Source: an uncultured Roseovarius sp. (lineage in GTDB: Bacteria; Pseudomonadota; Alphaproteobacteria; Rhodobacterales; Rhodobacteraceae). Taken from it: a DNA stretch of 64,000 nucleotides. The notes below the pieces were generated by a model that was given only the letters and a program-made list of their open reading frames with translations, did no database searches and had not been told where the DNA came from. The DNA is taken from the NCBI RefSeq assembly GCF_947489715.1, contig NZ_CANLER010000011.1, positions 62,001 to 126,000 of the forward strand, written 5' to 3'. Below, piece after piece: positions 42,334 to 51,913 of this stretch (the first letter of the stretch is position 1; the number at the start of each line of letters is the position of its first letter). Both the position numbers and the translations under genes were made by a program.

Positions 42334-42882
42334 TCAACCTGTCGCCATCACCTTTAGGCGCCCGCTTATGGGAATTCCGTTTTTAACCGTCATTGCGTTC
42401 GGGCTGAAATTTAGTGCAGCGTCGGCAACTTCTTCGAGTGCCTCGGCGCTGGCATCGCAATCAACCTCTATTTCGTAGTCGAGACCTTGCATTTTGACCT
42501 CGGCATCTTCTCGCAGATTCAGGAAACCAGCCAAATCCAATCCGCCGCTCATACGAATTTTCAGTGAACGCAGATCGATCCCCTTTACGCTAGCATTCAC
42601 AACGAAGCCAACCATGATGCACGCTCCAACACCAGACATGAGGTACTCCTGTGGTGTCGGGCCACTACTTTCTCCAAGCAATTGCGGAGGTTCGTCGACG
42701 GTCCATTTGAAATTACGGGGGATGCTTTCTTGACCTACTATAATACCTGTTGCCTGTGCTTCTATTTTCACACCCTGATGCCAGGTCAAATCCACTCCGT
42801 AGGTTGCGATGCCCGCTGACGGTGTTTCGCTTATTGCGTCTCGCGCCGCGCCCAATCCCTCAAGGTCAATCCCGTTCCTCAT
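42334..42882 (-). CDS. OsmC-family protein
   Basis: 182 residues from ATG 42882, which has GGAGA at a good distance; a TTG at 42894 overlaps that site. OsmC fold features: NFKWTVDEPPQLLGESSGPT, PQEYLMSGVGACIMVGFVVN (first conserved cysteine), and SPNAMTVKNGIPISGRL. The second peroxidatic-site cysteine of classical OsmC/Ohr is asparagine in SPNAMTV, so ordinary hydroperoxide reductase activity is doubtful. Divergent from an IclR regulator. Confidence 0.85.
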   Translation of the reverse strand: MRNGIDLEGLGAARDAISETPSAGIATYGVDLTWHQGVKIEAQATGIIVGQESIPRNFKWTVDEPPQLLGESSGPTPQEYLMSGVGACIMVGFVVNASVKGIDLRSLKIRMSGGLDLAGFLNLREDAEVKMQGLDYEIEVDCDASAEALEEVADAALNFSPNAMTVKNGIPISGRLKVMATG

Positions 42883-42940
42883 GTATTTCTCCAAATTTGC
42901 GTTTTCGCTCGGTCCGAATCAAAAGACCGCAAACAGATAT

Positions 42941-42955
42941 TTCCATTGTACGGAA
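42941..42955. promoter_or_regulatory. Candidate IclR-type operator
   Basis: TTCCATTGTACGGAA is an interrupted palindrome (TTCC, 7 bp, GGAA) of the size bound by IclR dimers. It lies in the divergent region between the OsmC-like and IclR genes. Confidence 0.45.
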
Positions 42956-43068
42956 CGAATGTCCATTGAATGAAACTTTGAAAATGATTGAAATTGCTCT
43001 TGATAAGTGCCTGCTGTTAGAAAGTGGAGAAAGTTTTGCATCTAAGAAACACATCTCGAAGGATTTCG

Positions 43069-43875
43069 ATGGATCAACAGAGCAAGAGTCAAAGCGTGCT
43101 GGAGAAGTTCTCGAGGCTGTTAGACGTGTTTTCTAATCCCCCTTTTAGGTTTTCCTATTCAAATGTCGTCGAATTGGTCAGCATGCCCAAGTCAACTGTA
43201 CACCGCATGTTGAATCAGATGGTCGATCTGGAGTTTCTGGAACGTGATGAAGAGCGTCGGGAATATATCCTTGGCCCCAAATTGGGAAAACTTCTTCATT
43301 ACAACTTGCCGCGATCAGACTTAATCCAGGTATTCAAACCTGTTCTTCTTCAAATGGCTCAAGATGTCGGTGAGACGGCATTTGCAGCGCGTTTGCGCGG
43401 CAATCAGGTTGAGTTGTTTTGCGTTCAGTCACCTGAAACGGATGGCATGTCTTATGTTCATCCAGGCAAAGGTCCTAGACCAGCTCATGCATGTTCCTCA
43501 GCTAAGGCGATTATTGCGTTTCAAGACGAGACTTTTATCGACTCTGTGCTGAATGAACCACTACATGCATTCAATTCCAAAACGGTCACGGACCCAATCA
43601 AACTGAAATCGGAATTGGCGAATGTCCGAGAAACTGGGTTTGCATATTGCCGAGAGGAAATCGAATTTTCTGTTTCATCGATTTCGTGCCCAATCTCTTT
43701 GCCAGGCGCCGGAGTGTTATATGCAATTGGCACAATCTCGTTGACACATCGAAGAAATCCACAGATGCAATCAATGCTTGAAGACGAATTGTTATTGGCC
43801 GGTAACAAACTTTCAACTCTGTTGGGAAGTGTGATAGTAGAGGGATCAGTTAACATATCCAATTTGAGCAGCTAA
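43069..43875 (+). CDS. IclR-family transcriptional regulator
   Basis: 268 residues from ATG 43069 (GAAGGA upstream); the frame is open from 43024. N-terminal winged helix at about residues 8-70 (FSYSNVVELVSMPKSTVHRM), then the effector domain with GETAFAARLRGNQVELFCVQ, GKGPRPAHACSSAKAIIAF and FAYCREEIEFSVSSISCPIS, all typical of IclR. Divergent from osmC-like and convergent with the P-loop ATPase gene. Similar in style to the two IclR proteins near 61-62 kb, suggesting related ligands. Confidence 0.9.
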   Translation: MDQQSKSQSVLEKFSRLLDVFSNPPFRFSYSNVVELVSMPKSTVHRMLNQMVDLEFLERDEERREYILGPKLGKLLHYNLPRSDLIQVFKPVLLQMAQDVGETAFAARLRGNQVELFCVQSPETDGMSYVHPGKGPRPAHACSSAKAIIAFQDETFIDSVLNEPLHAFNSKTVTDPIKLKSELANVRETGFAYCREEIEFSVSSISCPISLPGAGVLYAIGTISLTHRRNPQMQSMLEDELLLAGNKLSTLLGSVIVEGSVNISNLSS

Positions 43876-43898
43876 TAATGTTTGGCCGACTAGTTTGA

Positions 43899-44783
43899 CT
43901 AAATACCGGACACAAAGGCATCGGCGACAAGATCCGCGAAGTCGCTTGGATCGCGCACGGCGGAGATTTCATCTGCGGTAACGACCGCAGTCGCCCAGTT
44001 GTTGGCGATCGCCTGGTAAATTGATTGCCGTTCAGCCATAGAGCGGCGGTACGCAAACCGTAGGAATGCATTAGGATCGACCTGATCTGCGTTGCAGGCA
44101 TTTTCCTCCATAAAATCAACCCAGCATTTGCTTGTGAAGCCTGGACGGTATGCCATTGGCTTTGGTGCAATTTCGAACCGCCGGATCAGTTCTTGAGTGT
44201 GACTCTCGTCGCCCTTTATCCAAATGATCGCAGTTCGTGCTGCCAGATGACAAAGGATTGGGTCCTTGAAATCAGAAGGATGCACCCATTCGCAAATGGA
44301 TCCACCTGTGTCACAAATAAAATTCTGATACCCGTATATTCTTTTGGCGCGTTCAATGAAATAACCGGTATCCAACAATGCGTTTATCTCTGCGTTCCGA
44401 AATTGCTCTTGCCTGACAACGTAGCTCTCAAAGGGCAAGCCCCCCTTTGAGACAGCGCCTGGCTTTCCAAGATAAGTAGAAACCGGTGCAAGATTATCGA
44501 AAGAAATATTCGATCCGATATAGATGGAATCTGACCTCAACAATTCTTGAAGAAACGGAACCTTCATCGCTTCCATCATGGCATTGTTGACAATTTGCTC
44601 GCCAAGGTAACGGGTGCCGATGCGGTAATCGATAGAATAATGAAACCAATCACCTGCGGCCCGCAGCATGTTGGATATATGTGTTTTTCCAAGCCCCGAC
44701 ATACCGTAGAAGAGAACGTTTCGAGCGGCTGTCTCGCGCCAGTCTTTTGGCGTGGGATATAAAAGGGGTCTTGCTCGTGCCAT
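43899..44783 (-). CDS. P-loop ATPase/kinase-like protein of unknown function, coupled to thrC
   Basis: 294 residues from ATG 44783, which begins 1 bp after the thrC stop. Near the N-terminus is a Walker A loop, FYGMSGLGKTHIS, on a single nucleotide-binding domain. Other recognisable features are WFHYSIDYRIGTRYLGE just after it, YIGSNISFDNLAPVSTYLGK, and a possible second acidic site at FICDTGGSICEW. The pattern resembles a conserved Rhodobacteraceae protein usually annotated only as ATPase. It is the last gene of kbl-tdh-thrC, so a role in threonine/glycine metabolism or its control is likely but unproven. It could be a small-molecule kinase. Confidence 0.75.
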   Translation of the reverse strand: MARARPLLYPTPKDWRETAARNVLFYGMSGLGKTHISNMLRAAGDWFHYSIDYRIGTRYLGEQIVNNAMMEAMKVPFLQELLRSDSIYIGSNISFDNLAPVSTYLGKPGAVSKGGLPFESYVVRQEQFRNAEINALLDTGYFIERAKRIYGYQNFICDTGGSICEWVHPSDFKDPILCHLAARTAIIWIKGDESHTQELIRRFEIAPKPMAYRPGFTSKCWVDFMEENACNADQVDPNAFLRFAYRRSMAERQSIYQAIANNWATAVVTADEISAVRDPSDFADLVADAFVSGI

Positions 44784-44784
44784 T

Positions 44785-46194
44785 TTATCCGTCTCGGGTA
44801 GAAACAACGTTCAACTTGGTCAGGATCGCGGCTTTGACAGCTCCAATATCATTTTCCATTCGTATCAGTTCCTCACGCGCGTCTTCAGCGATCTCTCGAC
44901 CAGCCGGTGGAGCCGGAACGAGACCGATAGCAGATTGGACAGCATCGGGAAATTTTGCCGGATGAGCTGTCGATAGGGTAACCATTGGAACATCTGAATT
45001 GGCATTTTGCTTCGCAACAAAGGTTGCGACGGCGGTATGGGGATCACTGATATATCCTGCATCTGTGTACAGTCTCAATATTTCAGCTAGGGTTTCAGTT
45101 TGGGTTGCACGGCCAGCTTCAAAGTCCTCCGAAATAGCTTCCGCAACAGAGGCAGGTAGATCGTAGCTACTTGATTGCTTCAGACTATCCATCAATCCGC
45201 GCACAATCGCTGGCTCCCTGTCAGATGCCTCAAACAGTAACCTTTCAAAATTCGAGGAAATCTGAATGTCCATCGATGGGGTGATCGTAGCGACTACTTT
45301 CTTTAGACTGTGCTGACCCGTCCTCAAAGTGCGTTCAAGAATATCATTCTCATTGGTGGCAATTACGAGTTGATCAATTGGCAAACCCATCTTCTTGGCC
45401 ACGAAACCTGCGTAAATGTCACCGAAATTCCCAGTCGGGACGGTGAAACTGACTTTGCTCGCGGGTGCTCCAAGAGCCAAAGCTGAGGTGAAATAATAGA
45501 CGACTTGTGCCATGACCCTGCCCCAGTTTATTGAATTCACGGCGGAAAGTTGTACCGTTTCGCAAAACTGATCATCTGCGAACATGGCTTTGACCATTGA
45601 CTGGCAGTCGTCGAAATTACCATCGATGGCGATAGCATGACAATTTTCGGCGCCAAGAGTGGTCATTTGACGCCGCTGAAAGTCTGAAACGCGGCCGTCA
45701 GGAAACATGAAAAACGTCTGAATTTCTTTGCAAGCCTGGAAGGCAGACATCGCTGCACCGCCAGTGTCACCAGACGTCGCACCAACAATCGTTAACTGCT
45801 CACCCCGCTCTTCCAATACATAGTCCATCAGGCGCGCCAATACCTGCATAGCCACATCTTTAAAGGCGAGCGTCGGACCGTGGAAAAGTTCCAGGAGCCA
45901 ATCATTTGGGCCCGTTTGCACAAGCGGCGTGACAGCCGGGTGCCGGAACGTACTGTAAGCATCAGTAATCATCGACCGAAGAGCATCGCTATCGATTTCT
46001 CCGCCTACGAAAGGTTCGAAGATTTGTAGCGCAACATCAACATAGGGTTTACCGCGAAGCTGAGCGATTTCCTCCTGTGTGAAGACAGGCCATTGACTGG
46101 GAACATAAAGCCCCCCATCGCTAGCAAGTCCGACCAACAACGCATCCTTGAAGGACAATTCGGGAGCATGCCCACGTGTAGAAACATATTTCAT
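44785..46194 (-). CDS. thrC: Threonine synthase
   Basis: PLP enzyme that converts O-phosphohomoserine to threonine. 469 residues from MKYVSTRGHAPELSF (ATG 46194, ribosome site GAAGGA). Family motifs: ASDGGLYVPSQWP near residue 30, LELFHGPTLAFKDVAMQ with the Schiff-base lysine near 115, GATSGDTGGAAMSAF, and FTVPTGNFGDIYAGF for phosphate and PLP binding. It follows tdh by 4 bp and precedes the P-loop protein by 1 bp. A biosynthetic enzyme in the same operon as the threonine-degrading pair Tdh/Kbl is unusual. Symbol by family; it may be a second copy with a specialised role. Confidence 0.9.
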   Translation of the reverse strand: MKYVSTRGHAPELSFKDALLVGLASDGGLYVPSQWPVFTQEEIAQLRGKPYVDVALQIFEPFVGGEIDSDALRSMITDAYSTFRHPAVTPLVQTGPNDWLLELFHGPTLAFKDVAMQVLARLMDYVLEERGEQLTIVGATSGDTGGAAMSAFQACKEIQTFFMFPDGRVSDFQRRQMTTLGAENCHAIAIDGNFDDCQSMVKAMFADDQFCETVQLSAVNSINWGRVMAQVVYYFTSALALGAPASKVSFTVPTGNFGDIYAGFVAKKMGLPIDQLVIATNENDILERTLRTGQHSLKKVVATITPSMDIQISSNFERLLFEASDREPAIVRGLMDSLKQSSSYDLPASVAEAISEDFEAGRATQTETLAEILRLYTDAGYISDPHTAVATFVAKQNANSDVPMVTLSTAHPAKFPDAVQSAIGLVPAPPAGREIAEDAREELIRMENDIGAVKAAILTKLNVVSTRDG

Positions 46195-46198
46195 CGAG

Positions 46199-47248
46199 TT
46201 ATCCTTCCCAATCGAGCACAACTTTGCCCGACGAACCAGACTTCATGGTTTCAAAGCCTTTGTGGAATTCGTCGACATGGAACCGGTGAGTGATGACTCG
46301 ACTGACATCCAACCCGTTCTGCAGCATCGAAATCATCTTGTACCAAGTTTCGAACATTTCTCGTCCGTAGACGCCTTTAATCATGATCGCCTTGAATACA
46401 ATGCGGCTCCAGTCGACGGGCGACTTACCAGGTGGAATCCCTAAGAGCGCTACTTTGCCGCCCATCACCATCGCTTCAACCATCTGGTCTAGCGCTGCTT
46501 GACTGCCCGACATTTCCAGTCCGACGTCAAACCCTTCTTTCATACCAAGTTCCTTAATCACATCGTGAAGATCTTCTTTCGTCACATCCACGGTACGGGC
46601 GTCCGGCACCACATGCTCTGCAAGTTTGAGGCGATCCGCATTGATGTCTGTAATCACAATCCTACGTGCTCCCGCGAAACGGGCGACGGCAGCGGCCATA
46701 ATTCCAATTGGGCCCGCTCCGGTGATCAACACGTCTTCACATAGCAAATCAAAACTAAGCGCCGTGTGCACTGCATTTCCGAGTGGATCCAAAATCGCAC
46801 CAATTTCATCGGGGATGTTGTTAGGTAAGGGGACGACATTGAACGAAGGTAGCTTCAGGTATTCTCCGAACGCGCCCTGAACGTTTACACCTACGCCACG
46901 TGTTCCCGGATCAAGGTGAAAGTTACCCGCCCGCGATTGCCGGCTTTGCGTGCCAATCAAGTGACCCTCACCGGAGCAGCGTTGACCGATCTGCAAGCCA
47001 GTTACTTCCTTTCCAATCTCCACAATTTCACCCGCGAATTCGTGCCCAGTGATCAACGGAACAGGCACCGTGGCTTCCGCCCACGCATCCCAGTTCCAGA
47101 TGTGGATATCCGTACCGCAAATTCCCGTCTTTTTAACCCGGATCAATACTTCGTTAGGCGAGATTTCGGGCACGGGAGCCTGTACCATATGCAAGCCCTG
47201 TTCCGGTCTGGACTTCTCAAGCGCTTTCATTGTGTTGGGTAGAGTCAT
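46199..47248 (-). CDS. tdh: L-threonine 3-dehydrogenase, structural-zinc cysteines missing
   Basis: Zn-dependent medium-chain dehydrogenase that oxidises threonine to 2-amino-3-oxobutyrate with NAD. 349 residues; catalytic-zinc residues C44 ([13 protein letters not shown]), H69 and E70 (TGHEFAGE) are present, as are the GEGH motif and the Rossmann segment [20 protein letters not shown]. Unusually, the structural-zinc loop (residues 94-113), where Tdh normally has four cysteines, has Gly99, Ser102, Ser105 and Asp113 in those places. The rest of the loop aligns well (SRAGN, GVGVN). The start overlaps the kbl stop (ATGA). It works with Kbl. Confidence 0.93.
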   Translation of the reverse strand: MTLPNTMKALEKSRPEQGLHMVQAPVPEISPNEVLIRVKKTGICGTDIHIWNWDAWAEATVPVPLITGHEFAGEIVEIGKEVTGLQIGQRCSGEGHLIGTQSRQSRAGNFHLDPGTRGVGVNVQGAFGEYLKLPSFNVVPLPNNIPDEIGAILDPLGNAVHTALSFDLLCEDVLITGAGPIGIMAAAVARFAGARRIVITDINADRLKLAEHVVPDARTVDVTKEDLHDVIKELGMKEGFDVGLEMSGSQAALDQMVEAMVMGGKVALLGIPPGKSPVDWSRIVFKAIMIKGVYGREMFETWYKMISMLQNGLDVSRVITHRFHVDEFHKGFETMKSGSSGKVVLDWEG

Positions 47249-48432
47249 GATATTACGCCCAATTCCCTGCCCACTTTGGCGAAAGCCGCTAAAGCTCGAT
47301 CAAGCTCTTTCCTATTCAGCGCAGCATTCATCTGAGTGCGAATCCGCGCCTGCCCCCGGGGAACTACCGGGAAGAAGAAACCGGAGACATACACCCCCTC
47401 TTCGAACAGGCGTGCCGCCATATTTTGCGCAAGAGTTGCTTCTCCAAGCATGATCGGAACAATTGGGTGTTCGCCCTCGAGAAGGCTAAACCCAAGCTTC
47501 ACCAACCCTTTTCGCCAGTATCTTGTGTTCTCGAACAATTGTTCGCGCAATTGTTCTCCATCCTGAACCAGCCGGATCGCTTCTATCCCCGCAGCGACAA
47601 TGCTTGGCGGAAGCGAGTTTGAAAACAGATACGGTCGTGCGCGTTGCCGCAACAGATCAATTACCGGTTGGGGACCGGCAATATAACCACCAACCGCGCC
47701 ACCAAGTGCCTTTCCAAGTGTGCCTGTTAGGATATCGACATCCACCCCAAAGTGATCTGGCGTTCCCGCACCACGCGAACCCATGAAACCCGTTGCGTGA
47801 CAGTCATCCACCATGACAACAGCGCCGTAAGTTCGAGCGACTCGTGTGATCCCAGGCAGGTTTGCTAGGTATCCGTCCATTGAGAAGACACCATCGGTTG
47901 CGACCATAATGTGTCGGGCACCTGAGTTACGCGCCTCTTTTAGCTTGGCTTCGAGGTCTGCCATATCGTTATTGGCATATCGATACCGCCTCGCTTTGCA
48001 TAAGCGAATGCCATCAATTATCGATGCATGGTTCAGACTGTCCGAAACGATCGCATCTTCAGGTCCTAAAAGTGGCTCGAACAACCCACCATTAGCATCA
48101 AAACAGGCTGCGAAGAGGATCGCATCGTCCTTGTCAAGGAACGACGCCAAACGCTGCTCCAAATCACGATGGATGTCTTGCGTACCACAGATGAACCGAA
48201 CCGACGCCATACCGAAGCCTTTTGGTTCCATCGCATTTTTCGCGGCAGCGATCAGGTCGGGGTGATTAGCTAATCCGAGGTAGTTATTGGCACAAAGGTT
48301 GATGACCGTGCGTTCGCCAACATTGATCTCACCGCCTTGAGGGGAAGTGATCTTGCGTTCTCGCTTCATCAAGCCTTCTGCTTCGATTTCTTTAAGAGTT
48401 GAGGCGATATCGCATAGAAAAGCGTCAGACAT
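47245..48432 (-). CDS. kbl: 2-amino-3-ketobutyrate CoA ligase (glycine C-acetyltransferase)
   Basis: PLP enzyme of the alpha-oxoamine synthase family that cleaves 2-amino-3-ketobutyrate with CoA to glycine and acetyl-CoA. 395 residues, standard. Motifs: [58 protein letters not shown] with the PLP aspartate, and [20 protein letters not shown] with the Schiff-base lysine. First gene of kbl-tdh-thrC-ATPase. GGAGAT precedes the ATG. The relic upstream on the same strand suggests the operon once began further upstream or was relocated. Confidence 0.95.
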   Translation of the reverse strand: MSDAFLCDIASTLKEIEAEGLMKRERKITSPQGGEINVGERTVINLCANNYLGLANHPDLIAAAKNAMEPKGFGMASVRFICGTQDIHRDLEQRLASFLDKDDAILFAACFDANGGLFEPLLGPEDAIVSDSLNHASIIDGIRLCKARRYRYANNDMADLEAKLKEARNSGARHIMVATDGVFSMDGYLANLPGITRVARTYGAVVMVDDCHATGFMGSRGAGTPDHFGVDVDILTGTLGKALGGAVGGYIAGPQPVIDLLRQRARPYLFSNSLPPSIVAAGIEAIRLVQDGEQLREQLFENTRYWRKGLVKLGFSLLEGEHPIVPIMLGEATLAQNMAARLFEEGVYVSGFFFPVVPRGQARIRTQMNAALNRKELDRALAAFAKVGRELGVIS

Positions 48433-48555
48433 GGTGTATCTCCATTAACCGCGGTCGAGTGAGAATTTGAAATCGAGATTGTTGTTCGGTGCAGCGCGGC
48501 CGAAACTCGGTTTCGATCAAGACAAGTTTTGGTCCATTGCCAAAATTAAGCGGGG

Positions 48556-49170
48556 TCATGCGCGCGTCCTGTCTCCGCTTGGGTCATAGGGAGACATTTC
48601 AATTACTCTTGCGGCGTGCGGCTCGCCCGGGACATCAATGGCAAATTTGGTGCCAATATCTGACTGCCCGACATCCGCTAGCGCCATCGTCAGACTCTTT
48701 TGCAGCCGATATCCGTAACCACCCGTCGTCGCCATTCCAGTTATGGCCTCATTAAATCCAACCGGCACAATCCCCATCACATCCGCATTTTCAGATTCGA
48801 TCTCGACAATGCTGAGCACTCGATCCGGCGCAGCTGCGCTTTGAGCCGCTGCCTTGCCAATGAAATCGCCCCTGCCCACATTTTGACCGCTCGTCTCTTC
48901 AATTTCCTTATAAAGGTTGAAGGTATAGGCCTGCAGCGCTTCAATATTGGTGTCGGTATTCAGCGAGAAGTACCCGGTTGCGGCATTCCTACTTGACCCT
49001 GCCGTCAATTCTGAGCGCTCAACAAGTGCGACGTCTGTCCACCTAAACTTAGCAAGGTGATACGAAACTGATACGCCAACGGCGTTACCGCCAATCACAA
49101 CTGCCTGGTAAGAGCCCTTCAATGATTCTTCCTCAAAATAGTTTCGATGCAAGGAAGCAAAAAAGTACAC
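48556..49170 (-). pseudogene. Dimethylglycine/sarcosine dehydrogenase-like flavoprotein relic with large internal deletion
   Basis: The frame joins the two ends of a protein normally near 800 residues. The N-terminal part is an FAD Rossmann start (QAVVIGGNAVGVSVSYHLAK, then LVERSELTAGSS) and proceeds to LYKEIEETSGQNVG. It then jumps straight into the last portion of the C-terminal GcvT-like folate domain (GDFIGKAA, GGYGYRLQKSLTMALADVGQ, EMSPYDPSGDRTRA). About three quarters of the enzyme is missing, yet the junction stays in frame. The flavin-region histidine context (usually GSTWHAAG) has also changed to GSSRNAATG. A functional enzyme is not expected. It lies just upstream of kbl on the same strand. 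Confidence 0.85.
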
Positions 49171-49482
49171 TATTGTCTAGTAAAATTAAATGCGTAGATT
49201 CAGCATGGCATTAACAGTTTTCAACCTAAGGAAATTGAAAAATATTCCGAGTAAATCGAGTTGGAAACTGACCAAACGAAAAGCGATGAGTCCCTCCCTC
49301 TGCCTTATTTCATTCGCCGCTCCAATTGAATTTGCCTTGGCACTGTTGAATGGTTGAAGTAACCGTCGATCCGAGTTCTTCACTTAAGAACATACTCAGG
49401 TAAGCTTTCTGGTAATTCCGGAAAACGTTGACCTCATTCGGTTGCCATTTTGGTCAAATCTGCGATTTTACGACCGATTGAT
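49171..49482. other. Non-coding gap
   Basis: No gene is supported; a short minus-strand frame (49186-49383) has no features. It may include decayed sequence between the flavoprotein relic and the tetR-like gene. Confidence 0.4.
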
Positions 49483-50136
49483 CTAGACGCGCCTGGCGCC
49501 ACCTTTTTCAATACGGCTACGTACGCTCATTATCGCCTGCATTTCGTCGTCTGTCGGCACCTGTCCCGACAGGCAAAACATGTAATTCTTAGCTCTTGAA
49601 AAACGTTCTTCTAACGTCTCTCTGGCCATGGTGGTCTCATAACCAATCTGAGTGTAATAGAAGATTCGTGCTCGCACCTCAGATTCATCTGGCGAATAAT
49701 CGTGGCGCTGAAACATAGCGCTGAGGGCATCGAGACGTGCTGAATCTGTGATTTCCACTGCTTTTCTGACGAGCTCGGACCTTCTCGCCCAATCTCTGAC
49801 CGCAAAGTCAAGTGCAGTATCGAACCCCTCTTCGGCGAGCCAAATTCTGTTGATGTTGACGATTGCAAGGTTAATGGATCCCGCTTCCACAGCTGCCCCC
49901 TGAACAACAGCACGTGTGTTGGTTTTTTGCCAATAGTCCAACAGGCAATCCAAAAGCTCACGCCTATTCTTAAAGAACCAGTAAAAGCTAGAGCGCGTCG
50001 TTCCCAAGGCTTCTGCCAAATTCAGCACCTTGACGCTCTCTTCACCCTTGGCCACCAATATCTGCAGCGCAGTATCTATCCAGTCTTGCCGAGTAGTACG
50101 ACCCTGACCACGCCCACGCTTTTCGCTTTTTTGCAT
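49483..50136 (-). CDS. TetR-family transcriptional regulator
   Basis: 217 residues. The N-terminal HTH occupies about residues 15-65: QDWIDTALQILVAKGEESVK, VLNLAEALGTTRSSFYWFFK, then NRRELLDCLLDYW, the standard TetR pattern. The C-terminal ligand domain is unremarkable. It is divergent from soxBDAG across about 510 bp and could repress it, though no palindrome was found to back this. Confidence 0.88.
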   Translation of the reverse strand: MQKSEKRGRGQGRTTRQDWIDTALQILVAKGEESVKVLNLAEALGTTRSSFYWFFKNRRELLDCLLDYWQKTNTRAVVQGAAVEAGSINLAIVNINRIWLAEEGFDTALDFAVRDWARRSELVRKAVEITDSARLDALSAMFQRHDYSPDESEVRARIFYYTQIGYETTMARETLEERFSRAKNYMFCLSGQVPTDDEMQAIMSVRSRIEKGGARRV

Positions 50137-50649
50137 ATTTTCACAACAGAGGTTTGAATTCCTTCTGGTCCTTTTAGGTTCGCCAATCCAAAAACGCTAG
50201 TTTTCCATAGCAAGATTGGCCAGATCAACACAGATTTTCCGCCATACGAACAGATTCTGCATTTGAACAGTCAGTGTTCGAAGATTTTTTTGCGAGAGTT
50301 CATAGATTACGTACAGTTTTGTATAGACGATCTTATTTTTGATGTTAAGAATTTCTCTCGGTTGTGACCAATCAGATTCGATCAAACGCACAGCTTACGT
50401 GTGGCGGGTTCAAACGCTCCAACGGAAAGCCAATTTATGAAGGTGAGGAACTCAGGGAAAGCAATGTCCAATGACGCGGCAAAATTTCAAGGCAAAAACA
50501 GTTGCTGCAAAAGTGCGCGCCTGGCTGCCTCCAGCATGCAAACACCAATGCATAAAAGCCATCTGCTGGATGGGTTTTACGAATGTACATATTCACAATT
50601 TCCGCTCTGCGCACAACGGTGCCGGGCAGCTGCATGACGGTGAATCAAA
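50137..50649. other. Upstream region of soxBDAG
   Basis: No gene is supported in this 513-bp divergent region between tetR-like and soxB. A plus-strand frame at 50401-50637 lacks a family match. I looked for a glycine-riboswitch-like core and did not find one. Confidence 0.4.
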
Positions 50650-51903
50650 ATGTTTCAACGCTACTCTGCATTTTCCCTCTTCCAACAAGGGCTAAGAAGC
50701 CACAGGGGTTGGACCAGCGCCTGGCGCACGCCTTTGCCGAAGTCGACCTACGATGTGATTATCATCGGAGGCGGCGGACACGGTTTGGCTACCGCATATT
50801 ACCTGGCACGAAACCATGGCATCACCAACGTCGCCGTGATCGAAAAAAATTGGTTGGGTGGAGGAAATACTGGCCGCAATACGACGGTTGTTCGTTCGAA
50901 CTACTTTTATCCTGAAAGCGTAGATCTCTACGAACTTTCCGTAAAGCTTTATGAAAAGCTATCGCGGGACATAAATTTCAACGTAATGTTTTCTCAACGT
51001 GGCATGATTGTAACCGCGCATTCAGAACCCGAAATGGAAATGGCGGCCCGACAGGTCAATGCAATGCGTATCAACGGTACGGACGCGGAGTTGCTGGATG
51101 AAGCGCAGTTCCGCAAAAAAGTGCCGATTTTCAACTTCCGCCCTGACGCACGTTTTCCTGTTCACGGAGCAATTTTGCAAAAACGGGGGGGTACCGCCCG
51201 CCACGATGCTGTCGCCTGGGCGTATGCACGCGCGGCAGACTCGGCAGGTGTCGACATTATACAGAATTGTGAAGTCGAAGACTTTATTGTCGAAAACGGC
51301 AAATGTGTAGGCGTCAACACGAAGTTGGGTGAAATTCGAGCAGGTGCGGTAGGTGTCGCGGCTGCAGGGCATTCTTCTGACTTATTGCAAAAAGTTGACA
51401 TCACGCTTCCTCTTAACTCTTACACGTTGCAGGCATTCGTTTCCGAGCCGCTAAAACCTGTCATTGATACGGTCGTATACTGTCCACTCACCGGCGCCTA
51501 TGTCAGCCAGTCCGACAAAGGAGGGTTGGTGATCGGCGGTGGCCTTGACCGAGTGCCTTCATATGGCCAACGCGGCAATCTTCCGATGCAGGAAGCTGTG
51601 ATGAGCGGATTGATCGAGATGGTACCGCTGTTGTCCAAAGTAAAACTCCTGCGGCAATGGGGCGGGACAGTGGATGTGTCTCCCGACAGTTCACCGATCC
51701 TGGGGCCAACGGGAATGGAAGGTCTTTATCTCAATTGCGGTTGGGGCACAGGTGGCTTCAAAGCCATTCCTGCTGGCGGTTACCTATTCGCCAGTATCCT
51801 CGCAACGGGCGGCCATCATGACATCAGCAAGCCATTTGATCTTGGTCGATTCATTACCGGCAAACTCATTGACGAGGCAGCCGGAGCCGGCATTGCGCAT
51901 TAG
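50650..51903 (+). CDS. soxB: Sarcosine oxidase, beta subunit
   Basis: Flavoprotein subunit of heterotetrameric sarcosine oxidase, which demethylates sarcosine to glycine, H2O2 and 5,10-methylene-tetrahydrofolate (or formaldehyde without folate). 417 residues. FAD site YDVIIIGGGGHGLATAYYLA (34-53), EKNWLGGGNTGRNTTVVRSN, and RGGTARHDAVAW with the histidine near 185 that carries covalent FMN in characterised enzymes. The characteristic N-terminus MFQRYSAFSLFQQGLRSHRG is intact. First gene of soxBDAG; the delta gene follows after 10 bp. Confidence 0.96.
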   Translation: MFQRYSAFSLFQQGLRSHRGWTSAWRTPLPKSTYDVIIIGGGGHGLATAYYLARNHGITNVAVIEKNWLGGGNTGRNTTVVRSNYFYPESVDLYELSVKLYEKLSRDINFNVMFSQRGMIVTAHSEPEMEMAARQVNAMRINGTDAELLDEAQFRKKVPIFNFRPDARFPVHGAILQKRGGTARHDAVAWAYARAADSAGVDIIQNCEVEDFIVENGKCVGVNTKLGEIRAGAVGVAAAGHSSDLLQKVDITLPLNSYTLQAFVSEPLKPVIDTVVYCPLTGAYVSQSDKGGLVIGGGLDRVPSYGQRGNLPMQEAVMSGLIEMVPLLSKVKLLRQWGGTVDVSPDSSPILGPTGMEGLYLNCGWGTGGFKAIPAGGYLFASILATGGHHDISKPFDLGRFITGKLIDEAAGAGIAH

Positions 51904-51913
51904 GAGAGGTTCA

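Noticed and set aside
50137..50649. Glycine riboswitch upstream of soxBDAG
   Set aside because: The conserved core pairs expected of tandem glycine aptamers were not found by eye.
50401..50695. Short frames upstream of soxB, considered as leader peptide or extra subunit
   Set aside because: No ribosome site and no similarity; sarcosine oxidase has only four subunits and all are found downstream.
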